A stretch of 64,000 nt of DNA, taken from contig CAZVGZ010000018.1 in assembly GCA_964627605.1 (NCBI GenBank), positions 1 through 64,000 on the forward strand, read 5' to 3'. The DNA is from CAZVGZ01 sp964627605. Lineage in GTDB: Bacteria > Latescibacterota > MWCZ01 > CAZVGZ01. Shown one piece after another: positions 53,026 through 62,041 of this stretch. The position numbers and the translations under genes are program-made. A model generated the notes under the pieces. That model saw nothing but the letters and a program-made list of their open reading frames with translations, ran no database searches and was not told the DNA's origin. Positions within the stretch are counted from its first letter, which is position 1, and each line of letters begins with the position of its first letter.

Positions 53026-55560
53026 CTATTCCAACGTTCTTGCGACCTCTATCCGCTCAAAGGTTTCCAGCACATCGCCGATCTTGAGGTCGTTGAAGTT
53101 GCTCACCCCAATACCGCACTCAAAGCCGCTCTGGACCTCATGAACATCGTCTTTAAATCGGCGCAGTGACGACACTTCGCCCTGGTAGAGCACCACTCCG
53201 TCGCGCACGACGCGAACCAGTTCTCCACGGGTCACGACACCCTCGCGGACCATGGATCCGCCCACAGTGCCTGAACGCAGGACTTTGAACAGCTCACGGA
53301 CCTCCGCCTCGCCATTGACCTGCTCCTTGATTTCGGCAGACAATAGCCCTGAGAGGGCCTGTTTTACTTCATCAACCGCCTCGTAGATCACATCATAGAG
53401 ACGCACATCCACATACTCTTGCGCCGCCACTTCTCTGGCCCGTGGCTCTGGTCGGACGTGAAAGCCTATTATGATGGCTCCTGAAGCGGTAGCTAGAAGC
53501 ACATCTGATTCAGTAATTGCGCCGGTCGCAGAGTGGATAACACTCACTCCGACTTCGTCTGTGGAAAGAGCGTTCAGCGCATCGCATAACGCCTCCACCG
53601 ATCCAGCGACATCGCCTTTGACGATGATGGGAAGCTGCCCGAAATCGCCAGCTGTGATCCTGCTATGGAGATCGACAAGCGACACATTCTGTGCCTGGCG
53701 GAACGTCTGCTCACGACGCATCGCTTGACGCCTCTGAGCTAAGTCCCTCGCCTCGCGCTCGTTTGGCATAACCCGAAACGGATCGCCAGCCTCGGCTACG
53801 TCATCAAAACCAAGCACCTGAACCGGGGTACCTGGGCCAGCTTCCACCAACGGGTGACCGCGTTCGTCCAACATAGCCCTCACGCGCCCGGCATGGAGCC
53901 CAGCGACGAAAACGTCTGACACTCTTAGAGTGCCGTGTTGGACAAGCACCGTGGCGACTGGGCCTCGGCCTTTGTCGAGCTTCGCTTCTACAACAGCGCC
54001 AACAGCTGCACGGTCGGGGTTGGCTTTGAGATCGAGCAGTTCCGATTCAAGCGCTAGCAGCTCCAAGAGGGAGTCAACGTTATCGCCGCGCATCGCGGAG
54101 ATATCCATAATCTGAGTGCTGCCACCGAACTCTTCAACCAAAACGTTATGCTGCGAGAGCTCTTGCTTAACACGGGATGGGTTTGCATCGGGCAGATCGA
54201 TCTTGTTGACCGCTACCACCACAGGGACACTCGCCGCTCTGGCGTGGTCTATCGCTTCAACGGTCTGGGGCATCACCCCATCGTTAGCCGCCACTATCAA
54301 AACCACCACATCTGTTAGCTGCGCACCACGCGCCCTCATAGCGGTGAAAGTGTGGTGACCCGGCGTATCAAGGAAAGTCACAGCACCATGGTCGGTGTCG
54401 ACATGGTAGGCACCGATGTGCTGAGTGATCCCACCGGCCTCTCCGCTGATCACGTTCTCTCTGCGAATGAAATCTAGCAGCGAGGTCTTACCGTGATCGA
54501 CGTGACCCATTACGGTGATGACTGGCGGGCGCGGTCTAAGGTCTTCGGGGTTGTCGCTGATCTCCTCGTCGACCTCCGCCTCCGAGAACTCCTCAGCCAA
54601 CTCTACCTGGAAGCTGAACTCATCTGCCAGTAGCGTTAGGGTATCCAGGTCGAGCCGCTGATTAAGGGTTACCATCAGACCCATCTTCATGGCCTGCCCT
54701 ATCACTTCGCTAGACTTGGCATCCATGAGATCGGCTAGTTCGCCCACCGAAGTGAACTCTGCCACTTTCAAGACGGTTGGATCTTCCTGTTCGCCTTCGA
54801 TCTCTGTCTGCTGCGGCCCTCTGTCGTGTCTGACACGGGTGCGGCCCCTCCCCATCTCCGACAGGGTCCGCTGTACGTTGGCATCCACAACCGTCTGATC
54901 GACACGTTGGCGACGCTTTCTGCGACGTTTGGGTCTGGTGTCAGCACCACCACCGGTTGGTGGCCCTGAACTGGCTGGCTTGGCGGCCTCCCAGATTGCG
55001 TTGTCACCGGAGCCTTTACGCCCGCTTTTATCGGGGTTGACAACTACGCGCCGTCGGCGATGCGACGATTTCACATAGGAGCCATCGCCATCAGGTTTTT
55101 TATCGCCGGGCTCGGTAGTCGGCGGCGAGGGAGCTTCCTCCGCCACCGGTTCAGTCTCAACAGGCTCGGCAAGCGGCTCTGCCACTTCTTCAGCGGCAAC
55201 TTCTGACTGGTCGCCTTCGGTCTGCTGCAACTCGGCCACCAGCTCCTCATCGACTTGGGGCGCGGCTGGCTCAGGGACAGCTGTTTCCGGCTCGTCGGTA
55301 ACCGCTTCAACAACCTCAGAATCAGGATCAGAGTCGGCGTCGGAGTCGGCGACCTCAACATCGGACTCGACCGGTTCGGCCTCATCCTCAGTGGGTGGCT
55401 CGAAGTGGGCCTGGACCGCAACGAGCTGGTCCTCTTCCAACGGGCTCATGTGGTTGGTGACTTCAATCCCCAGTTCGACCATAATTACCAGCAACTCTTC
55501 AGAGCTGACGCGGAAATCTTTGGCGACCTGGTAGACTCGTCTTCGCTTCAGCACTAACAC
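53026..55560 (-). CDS. infB: Translation initiation factor IF-2 with acidic N-terminal linker
   Basis: 844-residue GTPase that delivers initiator tRNA. N-terminal IF2-N domain (RVYQVAKDFRVSSEELLVIM) is followed by a long Glu/Asp/Ala/Pro-rich linker (about 55-165, then a basic RRRKRRQRV segment near 220). The G domain begins at ITVMGHVDHGKTSLLDFIRR, with DTPGHHTFTAMRARG and VAVNKIDLPDANP; domains II, III and the C2 domain follow, ending NFNDLKIGDVLETFERIEVA. The GTG start follows GGAGGCAT. Linker length and acidity are beyond what the fold needs. Confidence 0.97.
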   Translation of the reverse strand: MLVLKRRRVYQVAKDFRVSSEELLVIMVELGIEVTNHMSPLEEDQLVAVQAHFEPPTEDEAEPVESDVEVADSDADSDPDSEVVEAVTDEPETAVPEPAAPQVDEELVAELQQTEGDQSEVAAEEVAEPLAEPVETEPVAEEAPSPPTTEPGDKKPDGDGSYVKSSHRRRRVVVNPDKSGRKGSGDNAIWEAAKPASSGPPTGGGADTRPKRRRKRRQRVDQTVVDANVQRTLSEMGRGRTRVRHDRGPQQTEIEGEQEDPTVLKVAEFTSVGELADLMDAKSSEVIGQAMKMGLMVTLNQRLDLDTLTLLADEFSFQVELAEEFSEAEVDEEISDNPEDLRPRPPVITVMGHVDHGKTSLLDFIRRENVISGEAGGITQHIGAYHVDTDHGAVTFLDTPGHHTFTAMRARGAQLTDVVVLIVAANDGVMPQTVEAIDHARAASVPVVVAVNKIDLPDANPSRVKQELSQHNVLVEEFGGSTQIMDISAMRGDNVDSLLELLALESELLDLKANPDRAAVGAVVEAKLDKGRGPVATVLVQHGTLRVSDVFVAGLHAGRVRAMLDERGHPLVEAGPGTPVQVLGFDDVAEAGDPFRVMPNEREARDLAQRRQAMRREQTFRQAQNVSLVDLHSRITAGDFGQLPIIVKGDVAGSVEALCDALNALSTDEVGVSVIHSATGAITESDVLLATASGAIIIGFHVRPEPRAREVAAQEYVDVRLYDVIYEAVDEVKQALSGLLSAEIKEQVNGEAEVRELFKVLRSGTVGGSMVREGVVTRGELVRVVRDGVVLYQGEVSSLRRFKDDVHEVQSGFECGIGVSNFNDLKIGDVLETFERIEVARTLE

Positions 55561-55623
55561 ATGCCTCCGTAATGCTTCCGTATGCCTTGTCTGATGCCAC
55601 TTTCTTGCGGCCCTAAGGCGATA

Positions 55624-57177
55624 TTATTCAGTCTGGCTGCTATCGTCAATTTCATCTGATTGGTCAGTCTGTTCTGCTTCATCGACCTGCTCAGCGACCT
55701 CTTCGGTTGCGTCTTCATCAGTCGATTCTTCTTCTGCTGCTTCGACCTGCTCGGCAACTTCTTCAGTGGCGTCCATAGCCGCTGATTCTTCGCCGTCAGG
55801 GGTACTGTCATCTTCGTCAGACTCAGCCGACTCAGTCTCGGCTTCAGCCTCAGCGGCTTCTTCAGCCAACCGAGTCTTTTCGGCCTCAATCTCTGCCCTT
55901 CGCGCCATCTCCTCGTCCCAAGATGTCTGACGGGTCTCCGAGGCGTCTTGAGCCTCGTCAAGCAGGTCAGCCGTCAGCCCGACTTCAATGCCGGTCGCTT
56001 CCGCTAGATCAGCAGCAGCGTACGCCAAAAGGTCTTCAGCGGTGAATACGTCCGCAGCCGAAAGGGCCACCACAAGGGCTTCTGTAGCCGATGGCAGGTC
56101 GGCGGTCGGCACACGCAGGAACTCGGACTCCTCTTCTCGTCTGGCGAACTGGTCCTCAGAGAGCGCCTCGACTCGCCATCCGGTCAACTGAGCCACAAGG
56201 CGGGCGTTCTGGCCACCTCTACCGATAGCGAGCGAAAGCTGATCCTCATCCACGATGGCTGTCATCGTGTGGGCATCGTCCTCAATCACTACCCGGTTCA
56301 CCTCAGCAGGTGACAGGCTGTGCATAAGGAACGTCGCCGGGTCGGCTGCCCAAGGGATAATGTCGATGCGCTCGTTATTCAACTCTCTCACCACCGCCTG
56401 CACCCTTGACCCTTTGGGGCCAACGCATGAGCCAACCGGGTCCACCCTGTCATCACTTGAGACGACAGCTATTTTCGCCCGGTCCCCAGGCTCACGGGCG
56501 ACGGCTTTGATCTCGACAACCCCGTCAAATATCTCCGGCACTTCTACCTGAAACAGCTGATGAAGGAATCCGGGATGCGTGCGAGACAGTATGATTTGAG
56601 GTCCCTTGACTGTCCGCAGTACTTCCTTGACGTAGGCCCGGACTGTATCTCCAGGACGGAACCTCTCTCTTGGGATCTGCTCATTATATGGTAATGCCGC
56701 CTCGGCACGTCCCAAGTTGACAATCACGTCCCGCCTGGATATCTGCTGAGCCGTTCCAATGAGGATCTCGCCGATCCGCTGGCTGTAGGTCTCGTAAATC
56801 TTCTCCCGTTCGGCCTCACGAATGCGCTGTACTAATATCTGCTTGGCGCTCTGAATCGCCATTCGACCAAACGCGGTAAATGGCACCTCGTCAGCGACAC
56901 CCTCGCCGATCTCCGCATCGGAATCAACCGAGAGCGCCTCCTCCAGGGTAATCTCCAGCGCGGGATCTTCGATCTCTTCCACAACCGCTTTATGCTGCCA
57001 AATGCTTATTTTGCCAGTATTTATGTCCATCTCGATATCAATATTGTCAGAGGTGCCAAACTTCTTTTTTGCAGCCGACAGCAAGCCAAACTCAAGCGTA
57101 TCGGCAACAAGGTCCACCGACACGTTTTTCTCTCTGGCTATCTGCCCCAACGCTTCAATTACTTCTTCCTGCACCAT
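55624..57177 (-). CDS. nusA: Transcription factor NusA with long acidic tail
   Basis: 517 residues. Transcription pausing/antitermination factor. Domains: N-terminal RNAP-binding domain (VQEEVIEALGQIAREKNVSV), S1 (RRDVIVNLGRAEAALPYNEQ), KH1 (DRVDPVGSCVGPKGSRVQAV), KH2 (LSLAIGRGGQNARLVAQLTG), then a helix-hairpin-helix-like region up to ~residue 410. The last ~85 residues are Glu/Asp/Ala-rich, with an imperfect repeat of DATEEVAEQV. The ATG at 57177 lies 2 bases after the rimP stop. Only 63 bases separate it from infB, where ylxR normally sits. Confidence 0.97.
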   Translation of the reverse strand: MVQEEVIEALGQIAREKNVSVDLVADTLEFGLLSAAKKKFGTSDNIDIEMDINTGKISIWQHKAVVEEIEDPALEITLEEALSVDSDAEIGEGVADEVPFTAFGRMAIQSAKQILVQRIREAEREKIYETYSQRIGEILIGTAQQISRRDVIVNLGRAEAALPYNEQIPRERFRPGDTVRAYVKEVLRTVKGPQIILSRTHPGFLHQLFQVEVPEIFDGVVEIKAVAREPGDRAKIAVVSSDDRVDPVGSCVGPKGSRVQAVVRELNNERIDIIPWAADPATFLMHSLSPAEVNRVVIEDDAHTMTAIVDEDQLSLAIGRGGQNARLVAQLTGWRVEALSEDQFARREEESEFLRVPTADLPSATEALVVALSAADVFTAEDLLAYAAADLAEATGIEVGLTADLLDEAQDASETRQTSWDEEMARRAEIEAEKTRLAEEAAEAEAETESAESDEDDSTPDGEESAAMDATEEVAEQVEAAEEESTDEDATEEVAEQVDEAEQTDQSDEIDDSSQTE

Positions 57178-57179
57178 TT

Positions 57180-57656
57180 CTACTCCGACTCGCGGCGGTT
57201 CTCGTCCGCCTTATCTATGTCGTACACCACTTTGGCTTTGGCGATCGCCGCCAGCGCCACATCCTGTCCACCGTCATCAGTATCGATTCGGATGCCATCA
57301 TCGCTCACAGCCGACAATGTCCCTTCGAAAGCGACTCCACTATCCTTACTGACGACTCTTAACCGCCTGCCCAAAATCCGCCGAAAATCTCTAGCAGATT
57401 GGAGAGGGCGCGAAGGCCCAGGCGACATCACATCCAGCGAAAAACTCCGCTCTTGCGGTAAGACCTCGTCCAGCCATGCAGCCACCGCAGAAGCCGCCTT
57501 GGCGCAGAGATCGCTGTCTATTCCACCTGGTGCGTCAACGATGATCTGCAGGGGCGACCGTTTTGCTTCGCCGCACCACTTCGCCTCAATTAACTCGGCA
57601 CCAGCCTCTGCCACCACGGTCTCTATCGGCACTAGCCAGGCTTCAAGGTCACTCAT
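57180..57656 (-). CDS. rimP: Ribosome maturation factor RimP
   Basis: 158-residue 30S assembly factor. Family features: an N-terminal alpha-beta domain (IETVVAEAGAELIEAKWCGE), the VDAPGGIDSDLCAKAASAVA segment and LDVMSPGPSRPLQSARDFRR, where the conserved SPG-x-x-R-P-L is clear. An SH3-like C-terminal domain follows. Head of the rimP-nusA-infB-ylxP-rbfA-truB-rpsO-pnp block. Confidence 0.95.
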   Translation of the reverse strand: MSDLEAWLVPIETVVAEAGAELIEAKWCGEAKRSPLQIIVDAPGGIDSDLCAKAASAVAAWLDEVLPQERSFSLDVMSPGPSRPLQSARDFRRILGRRLRVVSKDSGVAFEGTLSAVSDDGIRIDTDDGGQDVALAAIAKAKVVYDIDKADENRRESE

Positions 57657-57685
57657 AATACTCGCTGTCCTACGGCCCTGATACT

Positions 57686-57712
57686 AAAAAAAGTGGGCGA
57701 TCCCCGCCCACT
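57686..57712 (-). terminator. Rho-independent terminator after lptE-like gene
   Basis: Minus-strand stem AGTGGGCG/CGCCCACT (57692-57699 with 57705-57712) around a 5-base loop, followed by a T7 run (A-run 57686-57692). It lies 65 bases past the stop at 57777, closing the mtnA-lptE transcript before rimP. Confidence 0.85.
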
Positions 57713-57776
57713 CTCCACTGAAACTTAAAAGATAATTCTATGTCGCCCATATTGCCAAGGGCTCAGCGATACGAGT

Positions 57777-58388
57777 CTACCATCCAGATGTCGCGCGATC
57801 GACAATCTGAGATGATAGGTCAGCCGCCGCTTCGTCCAGGGCCTTCTGCCTTGCAGCGTTGCCACCTGCGGGATCGTACTCTACCTCTGAGTACAGAGAG
57901 TCGTTATCCCATACCCAGTCACCTTCGAGACGGTCCACGAATCGCGCCTCTACGCTAACAGTGATGCGGAATCGTCGAGCCTGGTCTGAAGCACCATACG
58001 CCGATGGGCCTTCTGTCACACTCTTAATCGTTCCCTCAAAAACAGCGTTGGCTGCTCGTGCGGCGGTGAATGTGACGTCAGTGCGGGTCAGAAGCTTGTC
58101 AGTGATTGCCCGCGCAAGGCGCTCGTCCAACCCGGCCTCTACACTGTAGTTGTCGAAGAAGCCCACTCCCACGGCCTTGATATGCCCTGGCAGCCCACTT
58201 GTCGTTGAATAGTAGGAGCAGCTCGAAATCACCAGCAGCAACCCCGCTAGCAGCCGGTGCCAAGCCTTGTTCTTTTGAGGCGAGTCGGTGATTATTCCGG
58301 TCTCCTCTGTGTTGAAACCAGGAATGTCCCAAGTCCCAATCCGTTGGTGATTGTGCGCGTAAATATGTTGGGCACGCAGCGCACCCAA
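57777..58388 (-). CDS. lptE: LptE-like LPS-assembly lipoprotein
   Basis: Lipoprotein plug of the LptD outer-membrane LPS translocon. After a signal with lipobox (LLAGLLLVISSCSYYS), the LptE-type start is SYYSTTSGLPGHIKAVGVGF; the body holds AITDKLLTRTDVTFTAARAA and beta strands RFRITVSVEARFVDRLEGDW. The start is uncertain. The TTG at 58388 adds ~30 non-signal residues, whereas a GAGGAG stands just before ATA/ATC codons at 58295-58290, which overlap the stop of the preceding small gene. Either a rare non-AUG start or a long leader is used. LptD is not in the window. Confidence 0.8.
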   Translation of the reverse strand: MGALRAQHIYAHNHQRIGTWDIPGFNTEETGIITDSPQKNKAWHRLLAGLLLVISSCSYYSTTSGLPGHIKAVGVGFFDNYSVEAGLDERLARAITDKLLTRTDVTFTAARAANAVFEGTIKSVTEGPSAYGASDQARRFRITVSVEARFVDRLEGDWVWDNDSLYSEVEYDPAGGNAARQKALDEAAADLSSQIVDRATSGW

Positions 58389-58582
58389 AACTCTCTCAAC
58401 GATTCCGGGATCGGTAGGATGGAGAATAGCTCACGTTTGCAGCCGTAAGTCCTTACGCCCTCTACGTCCAACACCTCCGAGACCAAAGATGCCCACTCTT
58501 TTGAGTGGTCGCCGTCCTGAGGCAACTCAGTGGGGCGGTCGAAATCTTTGGGCAGTCCCTGATTAAAAATCGAAGTGGCCAT
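58292..58582 (-). CDS. Hypothetical protein
   Basis: 96 residues, family unknown. It begins ATSIFNQGLPKDFDRPTELP and contains WASLVSEVLDVEGVRTYGCK and LREFWVRCVPNIFTRTITNG. The composition is soluble and globular with three Cys. The ATG follows TTAGGACG. Its stop overlaps the presumed start of lptE, so the two genes look coupled. Its upstream neighbour mtnA lies 156 bases away. Confidence 0.5.
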   Translation of the reverse strand: MATSIFNQGLPKDFDRPTELPQDGDHSKEWASLVSEVLDVEGVRTYGCKRELFSILPIPESLREFWVRCVPNIFTRTITNGLGLGTFLVSTQRRPE

Positions 58583-58738
58583 ATCGTCCTAATTCTGCGC
58601 TGATTCAGTGAAGGTTGTTGCGACTCGAGTTGAGAGGTCATTTGAGGTCGGTTTCAACCAATGGTGGCGTTCTCTGCCAGGCGGAAAGGGCAGTGTGCTA
58701 CTGAAGAAAACTTACGCGCCCAGGGTAAATTAGTCAAC

Positions 58739-59764
58739 TCACCCGATGCGGGATGCCCAGTCAGCAAGGTCAGCAACAAAGGGGTGGCGGGCGACGCCGT
58801 GTTCCGTGATTATGCCTGAGATCAGGTCGGCTGGTGTGACATCGAACGCCGGATTTCTCACAGCGACGCCCTCAGGCACCGTTCTGCGACCGAATCCCTC
58901 AGACACCTCGTGAGCGTCCCGCTCCTCAATGGGTATCTCGTCGCCGCTGGAGATAGCCATGTCCACCGTCGACATCGGCGCTGCAACGTACATCGGGATG
59001 TTGTGGGCTTTGGTTGCCAGCGCCACACCGTAGGTGCCTATCTTGTTCGCGGCATCGCCGTTGGACGCGATTCTGTCAGCACCGACGATTACCGCGTCGA
59101 TGAGCCCTTCGCGCATCAATGAAGGCGCTGCGTTATCGCAGAGGACCGTCACAGGAATGCCACCAGCTTGCAGCTCCCAAGCGGTCAAGCGAGCGCCTTG
59201 AAGCAGCGGGCGGGTCTCATCAGCAAACACGCTGATGGACATCCCTTGTTCCACCGCAAAGTATATAACCCCTAACGCTGTGCCGTAGTCCGCTGTCGCC
59301 AAACCACCGGCGTTGCAATGGGTGAGTACCGTCATCCCGTCACTCAGGAGCTCTGCGCCGTTTCGACCTATCGCTCTGCACGTCCGGCGATCCTCGTTAT
59401 CAATCTCCCTAGCCTCAGCCGTCAGCCGATCAAGAAGGTCTTCTTTTGACAATACGCTACTGACTACCCCACCCATCCTATCCATCGCCCAAAAAAGGTT
59501 AACGGCTGTGGGTCGAGTTGTGCGCAGCCGTGCGATCGCTTCCTTGGCACCGACAGTTGTGTCAGACCCGTTCATCGCTCCTATCACTACCCCCCACGCC
59601 GCCGCGACGCCGATGGCAGGTGCCCCACGGACTCTCAAAACTTCAATAGCCTCGGCGACGGTCTCCACATCGCTGCATTCTATATACTTGAGTTCAGTCG
59701 GAAGAAGCGTCTGATCGATCATTTTCAGAGCCGAACCGGTCCACTCCACAGTATTTACTGGCAT
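58739..59764 (-). CDS. mtnA: S-methyl-5-thioribose-1-phosphate isomerase
   Basis: 341 residues. Isomerises methylthioribose-1-P to methylthioribulose-1-P in 5'-methylthioadenosine salvage. Conserved parts: VRGAPAIGVAAAWGVVIGAM, the catalytic Cys in TVLTHCNAGGLATADYGTAL, and the catalytic Asp in AVIVGADRIASNGDAANKIG with VALATKAHNIPMYVAAP. It differs from eIF2B-like regulators in keeping both residues. The start overlaps the pfkB stop (TGATG). No mtnB, mtnC or mtnD follows. Confidence 0.95.
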   Translation of the reverse strand: MPVNTVEWTGSALKMIDQTLLPTELKYIECSDVETVAEAIEVLRVRGAPAIGVAAAWGVVIGAMNGSDTTVGAKEAIARLRTTRPTAVNLFWAMDRMGGVVSSVLSKEDLLDRLTAEAREIDNEDRRTCRAIGRNGAELLSDGMTVLTHCNAGGLATADYGTALGVIYFAVEQGMSISVFADETRPLLQGARLTAWELQAGGIPVTVLCDNAAPSLMREGLIDAVIVGADRIASNGDAANKIGTYGVALATKAHNIPMYVAAPMSTVDMAISSGDEIPIEERDAHEVSEGFGRRTVPEGVAVRNPAFDVTPADLISGIITEHGVARHPFVADLADWASRIG

Positions 59765-60687
59765 CAGACCTCTCTCAAGACTGGATCAAAGCTGGTGAGC
59801 GCGTGTAGAGCCCGGTAGCGGCTGTTGAACTTGTCTCTGTCAGCGCGACGCAGCCCTTCGACTGAAAATGCTTCCACTGTGAGCGATGCAGCCGCTGTCC
59901 CGTAGACGATGGCTCGTTTGAGCGTGTCGATCGAAGTATCGCCTGCCTGCGTCAGATATCCCATCATACCTCCAGCAAAGCTGTCACCTGCCCCGGTGGG
60001 ATCGACCATAGTCTCAAGCGGCAGCGCCGGAACGCTGAACATCTGTCCATCGGCCCATAGAAACGCACCGTGTTCACCCTTCTTAATGATCACGGCGCTT
60101 GGTCCCATGTCCGAAATCGCGCGGGCAGAGGTAAGGATGTTCCGCGTGCCTGACAGAAGTTCTGCTTCCTCATCGTTCAGTATCACCAGATCGGTTTGAG
60201 ACAACACGTTTTGAAGCGGCTCACCAGCGGTCTCAATCCACATATTCATGGTGTCAAGCGCGACGAACGGCGTGCCGTCTATCTGCCCTAACACATCCAA
60301 CTGAAGTGATGGGTCGATATTCGCGAGGAACACCATCTGGTCATTTCGGTAGTCGAGCGGCAGTTGGGGGCTAAAGTCAGCGAAGACGTTTAGATCGGTG
60401 GACAGAGTCCGGCGGTTGTTGAGGTTGGCCTCATAGGCCCCAGACCAGTGAAACGTTTTTCCTGACGCCACTGTCACACCACTAAGATCCACTCGCCTCG
60501 ATTCGAGGAAGGACAATTCCTCAATCGCCAAATCTTCGCCAATCACGCTTACAAGGTGGACTGAACAAAAAATCCCCGCAGTTGCGGATGCGTAGAGGGC
60601 CGAACCACCCAACGCGCGGTCTGCCCAGCCTGTGGGAGTTTCTATAGTGTCAAAGGCCAGTGAGCCTACAATGAGGAGCGAAGACAT
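59764..60687 (-). CDS. PfkB-family kinase coupled to mtnA
   Basis: 307 residues of the PfkB/ribokinase family. N-terminal SLLIVGSLAFDTIETPTGWA and GGSALYASATAGIF, the substrate segment around NDEEAELLSGTRNI, and the catalytic DPTGAGDSFAGGMMGYLTQAG. It most resembles adenosine-kinase-like members in layout. Because its stop is fused to the mtnA start, a plausible role is phosphorylation of methylthioribose, replacing the unrelated MtnK; other sugar substrates are possible. It lies 64 bases after the FtsZ-like gene. Confidence 0.88.
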   Translation of the reverse strand: MSSLLIVGSLAFDTIETPTGWADRALGGSALYASATAGIFCSVHLVSVIGEDLAIEELSFLESRRVDLSGVTVASGKTFHWSGAYEANLNNRRTLSTDLNVFADFSPQLPLDYRNDQMVFLANIDPSLQLDVLGQIDGTPFVALDTMNMWIETAGEPLQNVLSQTDLVILNDEEAELLSGTRNILTSARAISDMGPSAVIIKKGEHGAFLWADGQMFSVPALPLETMVDPTGAGDSFAGGMMGYLTQAGDTSIDTLKRAIVYGTAAASLTVEAFSVEGLRRADRDKFNSRYRALHALTSFDPVLREV

Positions 60688-60751
60688 AGGTCAGTTCGCT
60701 GCAACAGCAGCGTCAGGCCGAATCAGCCTGTAGGGAGAAGTGGTTATCAAA

Positions 60752-61996
60752 CTATGACGCCGGATTGTTTGCCGGTCCGCTTTCGGGCTCGACATTGTCG
60801 CTGTTGCTCACAGGCGAGGGTGTCGCAGCGGGGCTCTGGGGTGGCGCCTCCTGCCGAGGTCGAGGGGAAACTGGCGCTGCAGGCATGACCGACGAGTTGA
60901 AGAGGCTGAGATCACTTAGATCACCCAAGTCCAAGTTCTCCATCGGTCTGGCAACTTTCGTACCGAGCGCCGGGCCTTCCTCTTTCGCCTGCGAGACCAC
61001 GTTCTTGAGACGGTTTGGATAGGGCAAACCGCTCAGCATTGTATAGAGACGCGGGGTCGCTGTCTCGTCCGAGGTCGCAAAAAGACCTGTATAGATACCC
61101 ACAGTCGAGGTCAAGCTGCGCACCTGTTTTATCACGTTTTCAAATATGTCCGTCGGGGCCTGCGCCAGAAGCGACTCTGGCGCCACAAGTACGATCCCAG
61201 CCATGGTCGCGTCCTGATAGTCAAAACCAGCAGCCAGCAGTCCAGCGTTGTCCCATATCGTCTGTAACCCGTTTGCAAGCTGGTCTTCGACTGTCAGATC
61301 TTCGCGTTTGAGGTCCGCCTGACCATAGATAAGAGTACCGCGTGCTGTGAATACCCGTCGAAAATCTTCACCGTCAAACCCTCTAACGGGTGTCAGGCCT
61401 GTGTCGTGGGCCAGAGAGTTCATCTCATGGAGCGTGTTAACCACCGAGCTGTTGGCGTTGTGATAGAACGTGGTTAGGCTGTTGCTGCCAAACTGAAGCA
61501 GGATTTTTTCGTTGTCCACCAATACCACACTAGTGACGTCGGTATCATTGAACTGGCTCACCGCCTGGACCGCATTTACTTTCGCGATCGACCCTTCCTG
61601 GTTTTTCGGAAGCGTCGCGAAGACTGAGATCGGCCTGCCCAGCTTGGATATCAGGTTCGCAAGCGTAATGACATTGCTTCCAGTGCCGCCACCCAAACCT
61701 GCGGTCAGCAGAATGTGGTCACACCCGTCGGCGATGGACTGAACCCTGTCAAGTATCTCCTCAGCGTTGGCATCCAAATACTGCCCACCCAACAAGACGT
61801 CCTGACCTGCACCATCTCGGCCGTTCGTCCCTACGTATAGTTTCTCAGTGAGAGGCAGACCCCGCAGGTCGGTATAAGAGGTGTTGAGCGCCACCGCAGC
61901 ATAGCCAAGTCTGTCGAACTCCACAGCCAAATTACAGCCGCACTCGCCCAACCCGACAACGCCTATCTCAACGCTTCTTTCACTGAAGGTTGCCAT
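60752..61996 (-). CDS. Divergent FtsZ/tubulin-superfamily GTPase (CetZ-like)
   Basis: 414 residues. The tubulin nucleotide-binding features are kept in order. The T1 loop is GLGECGCN (15-22). A T3 region ALNTSYTDLRGL is close to the CetZ pattern. The T4 loop LGGGTGSN lies at 101-108, and the T7 catalytic D-x-x-D is in GFDGEDFRRVFTARG (D208, D211). The C-terminal domain (240-345) is recognisable, and a Pro-rich, disordered tail (365-414) follows in place of the conserved FtsZ C-terminal peptide. T1 differs from ordinary FtsZ (no GGGG run). It is likely able to bind GTP and polymerise. Neighbours are rsfS upstream and pfkB downstream; no ftsA or mraZ cluster is present. Confidence 0.85.
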   Translation of the reverse strand: MATFSERSVEIGVVGLGECGCNLAVEFDRLGYAAVALNTSYTDLRGLPLTEKLYVGTNGRDGAGQDVLLGGQYLDANAEEILDRVQSIADGCDHILLTAGLGGGTGSNVITLANLISKLGRPISVFATLPKNQEGSIAKVNAVQAVSQFNDTDVTSVVLVDNEKILLQFGSNSLTTFYHNANSSVVNTLHEMNSLAHDTGLTPVRGFDGEDFRRVFTARGTLIYGQADLKREDLTVEDQLANGLQTIWDNAGLLAAGFDYQDATMAGIVLVAPESLLAQAPTDIFENVIKQVRSLTSTVGIYTGLFATSDETATPRLYTMLSGLPYPNRLKNVVSQAKEEGPALGTKVARPMENLDLGDLSDLSLFNSSVMPAAPVSPRPRQEAPPQSPAATPSPVSNSDNVEPESGPANNPAS

Positions 61997-62041
61997 CTGT
62001 CATTCCCCTTGTCCCGCCTTTTTGCGGCCGGTGTCATTATC

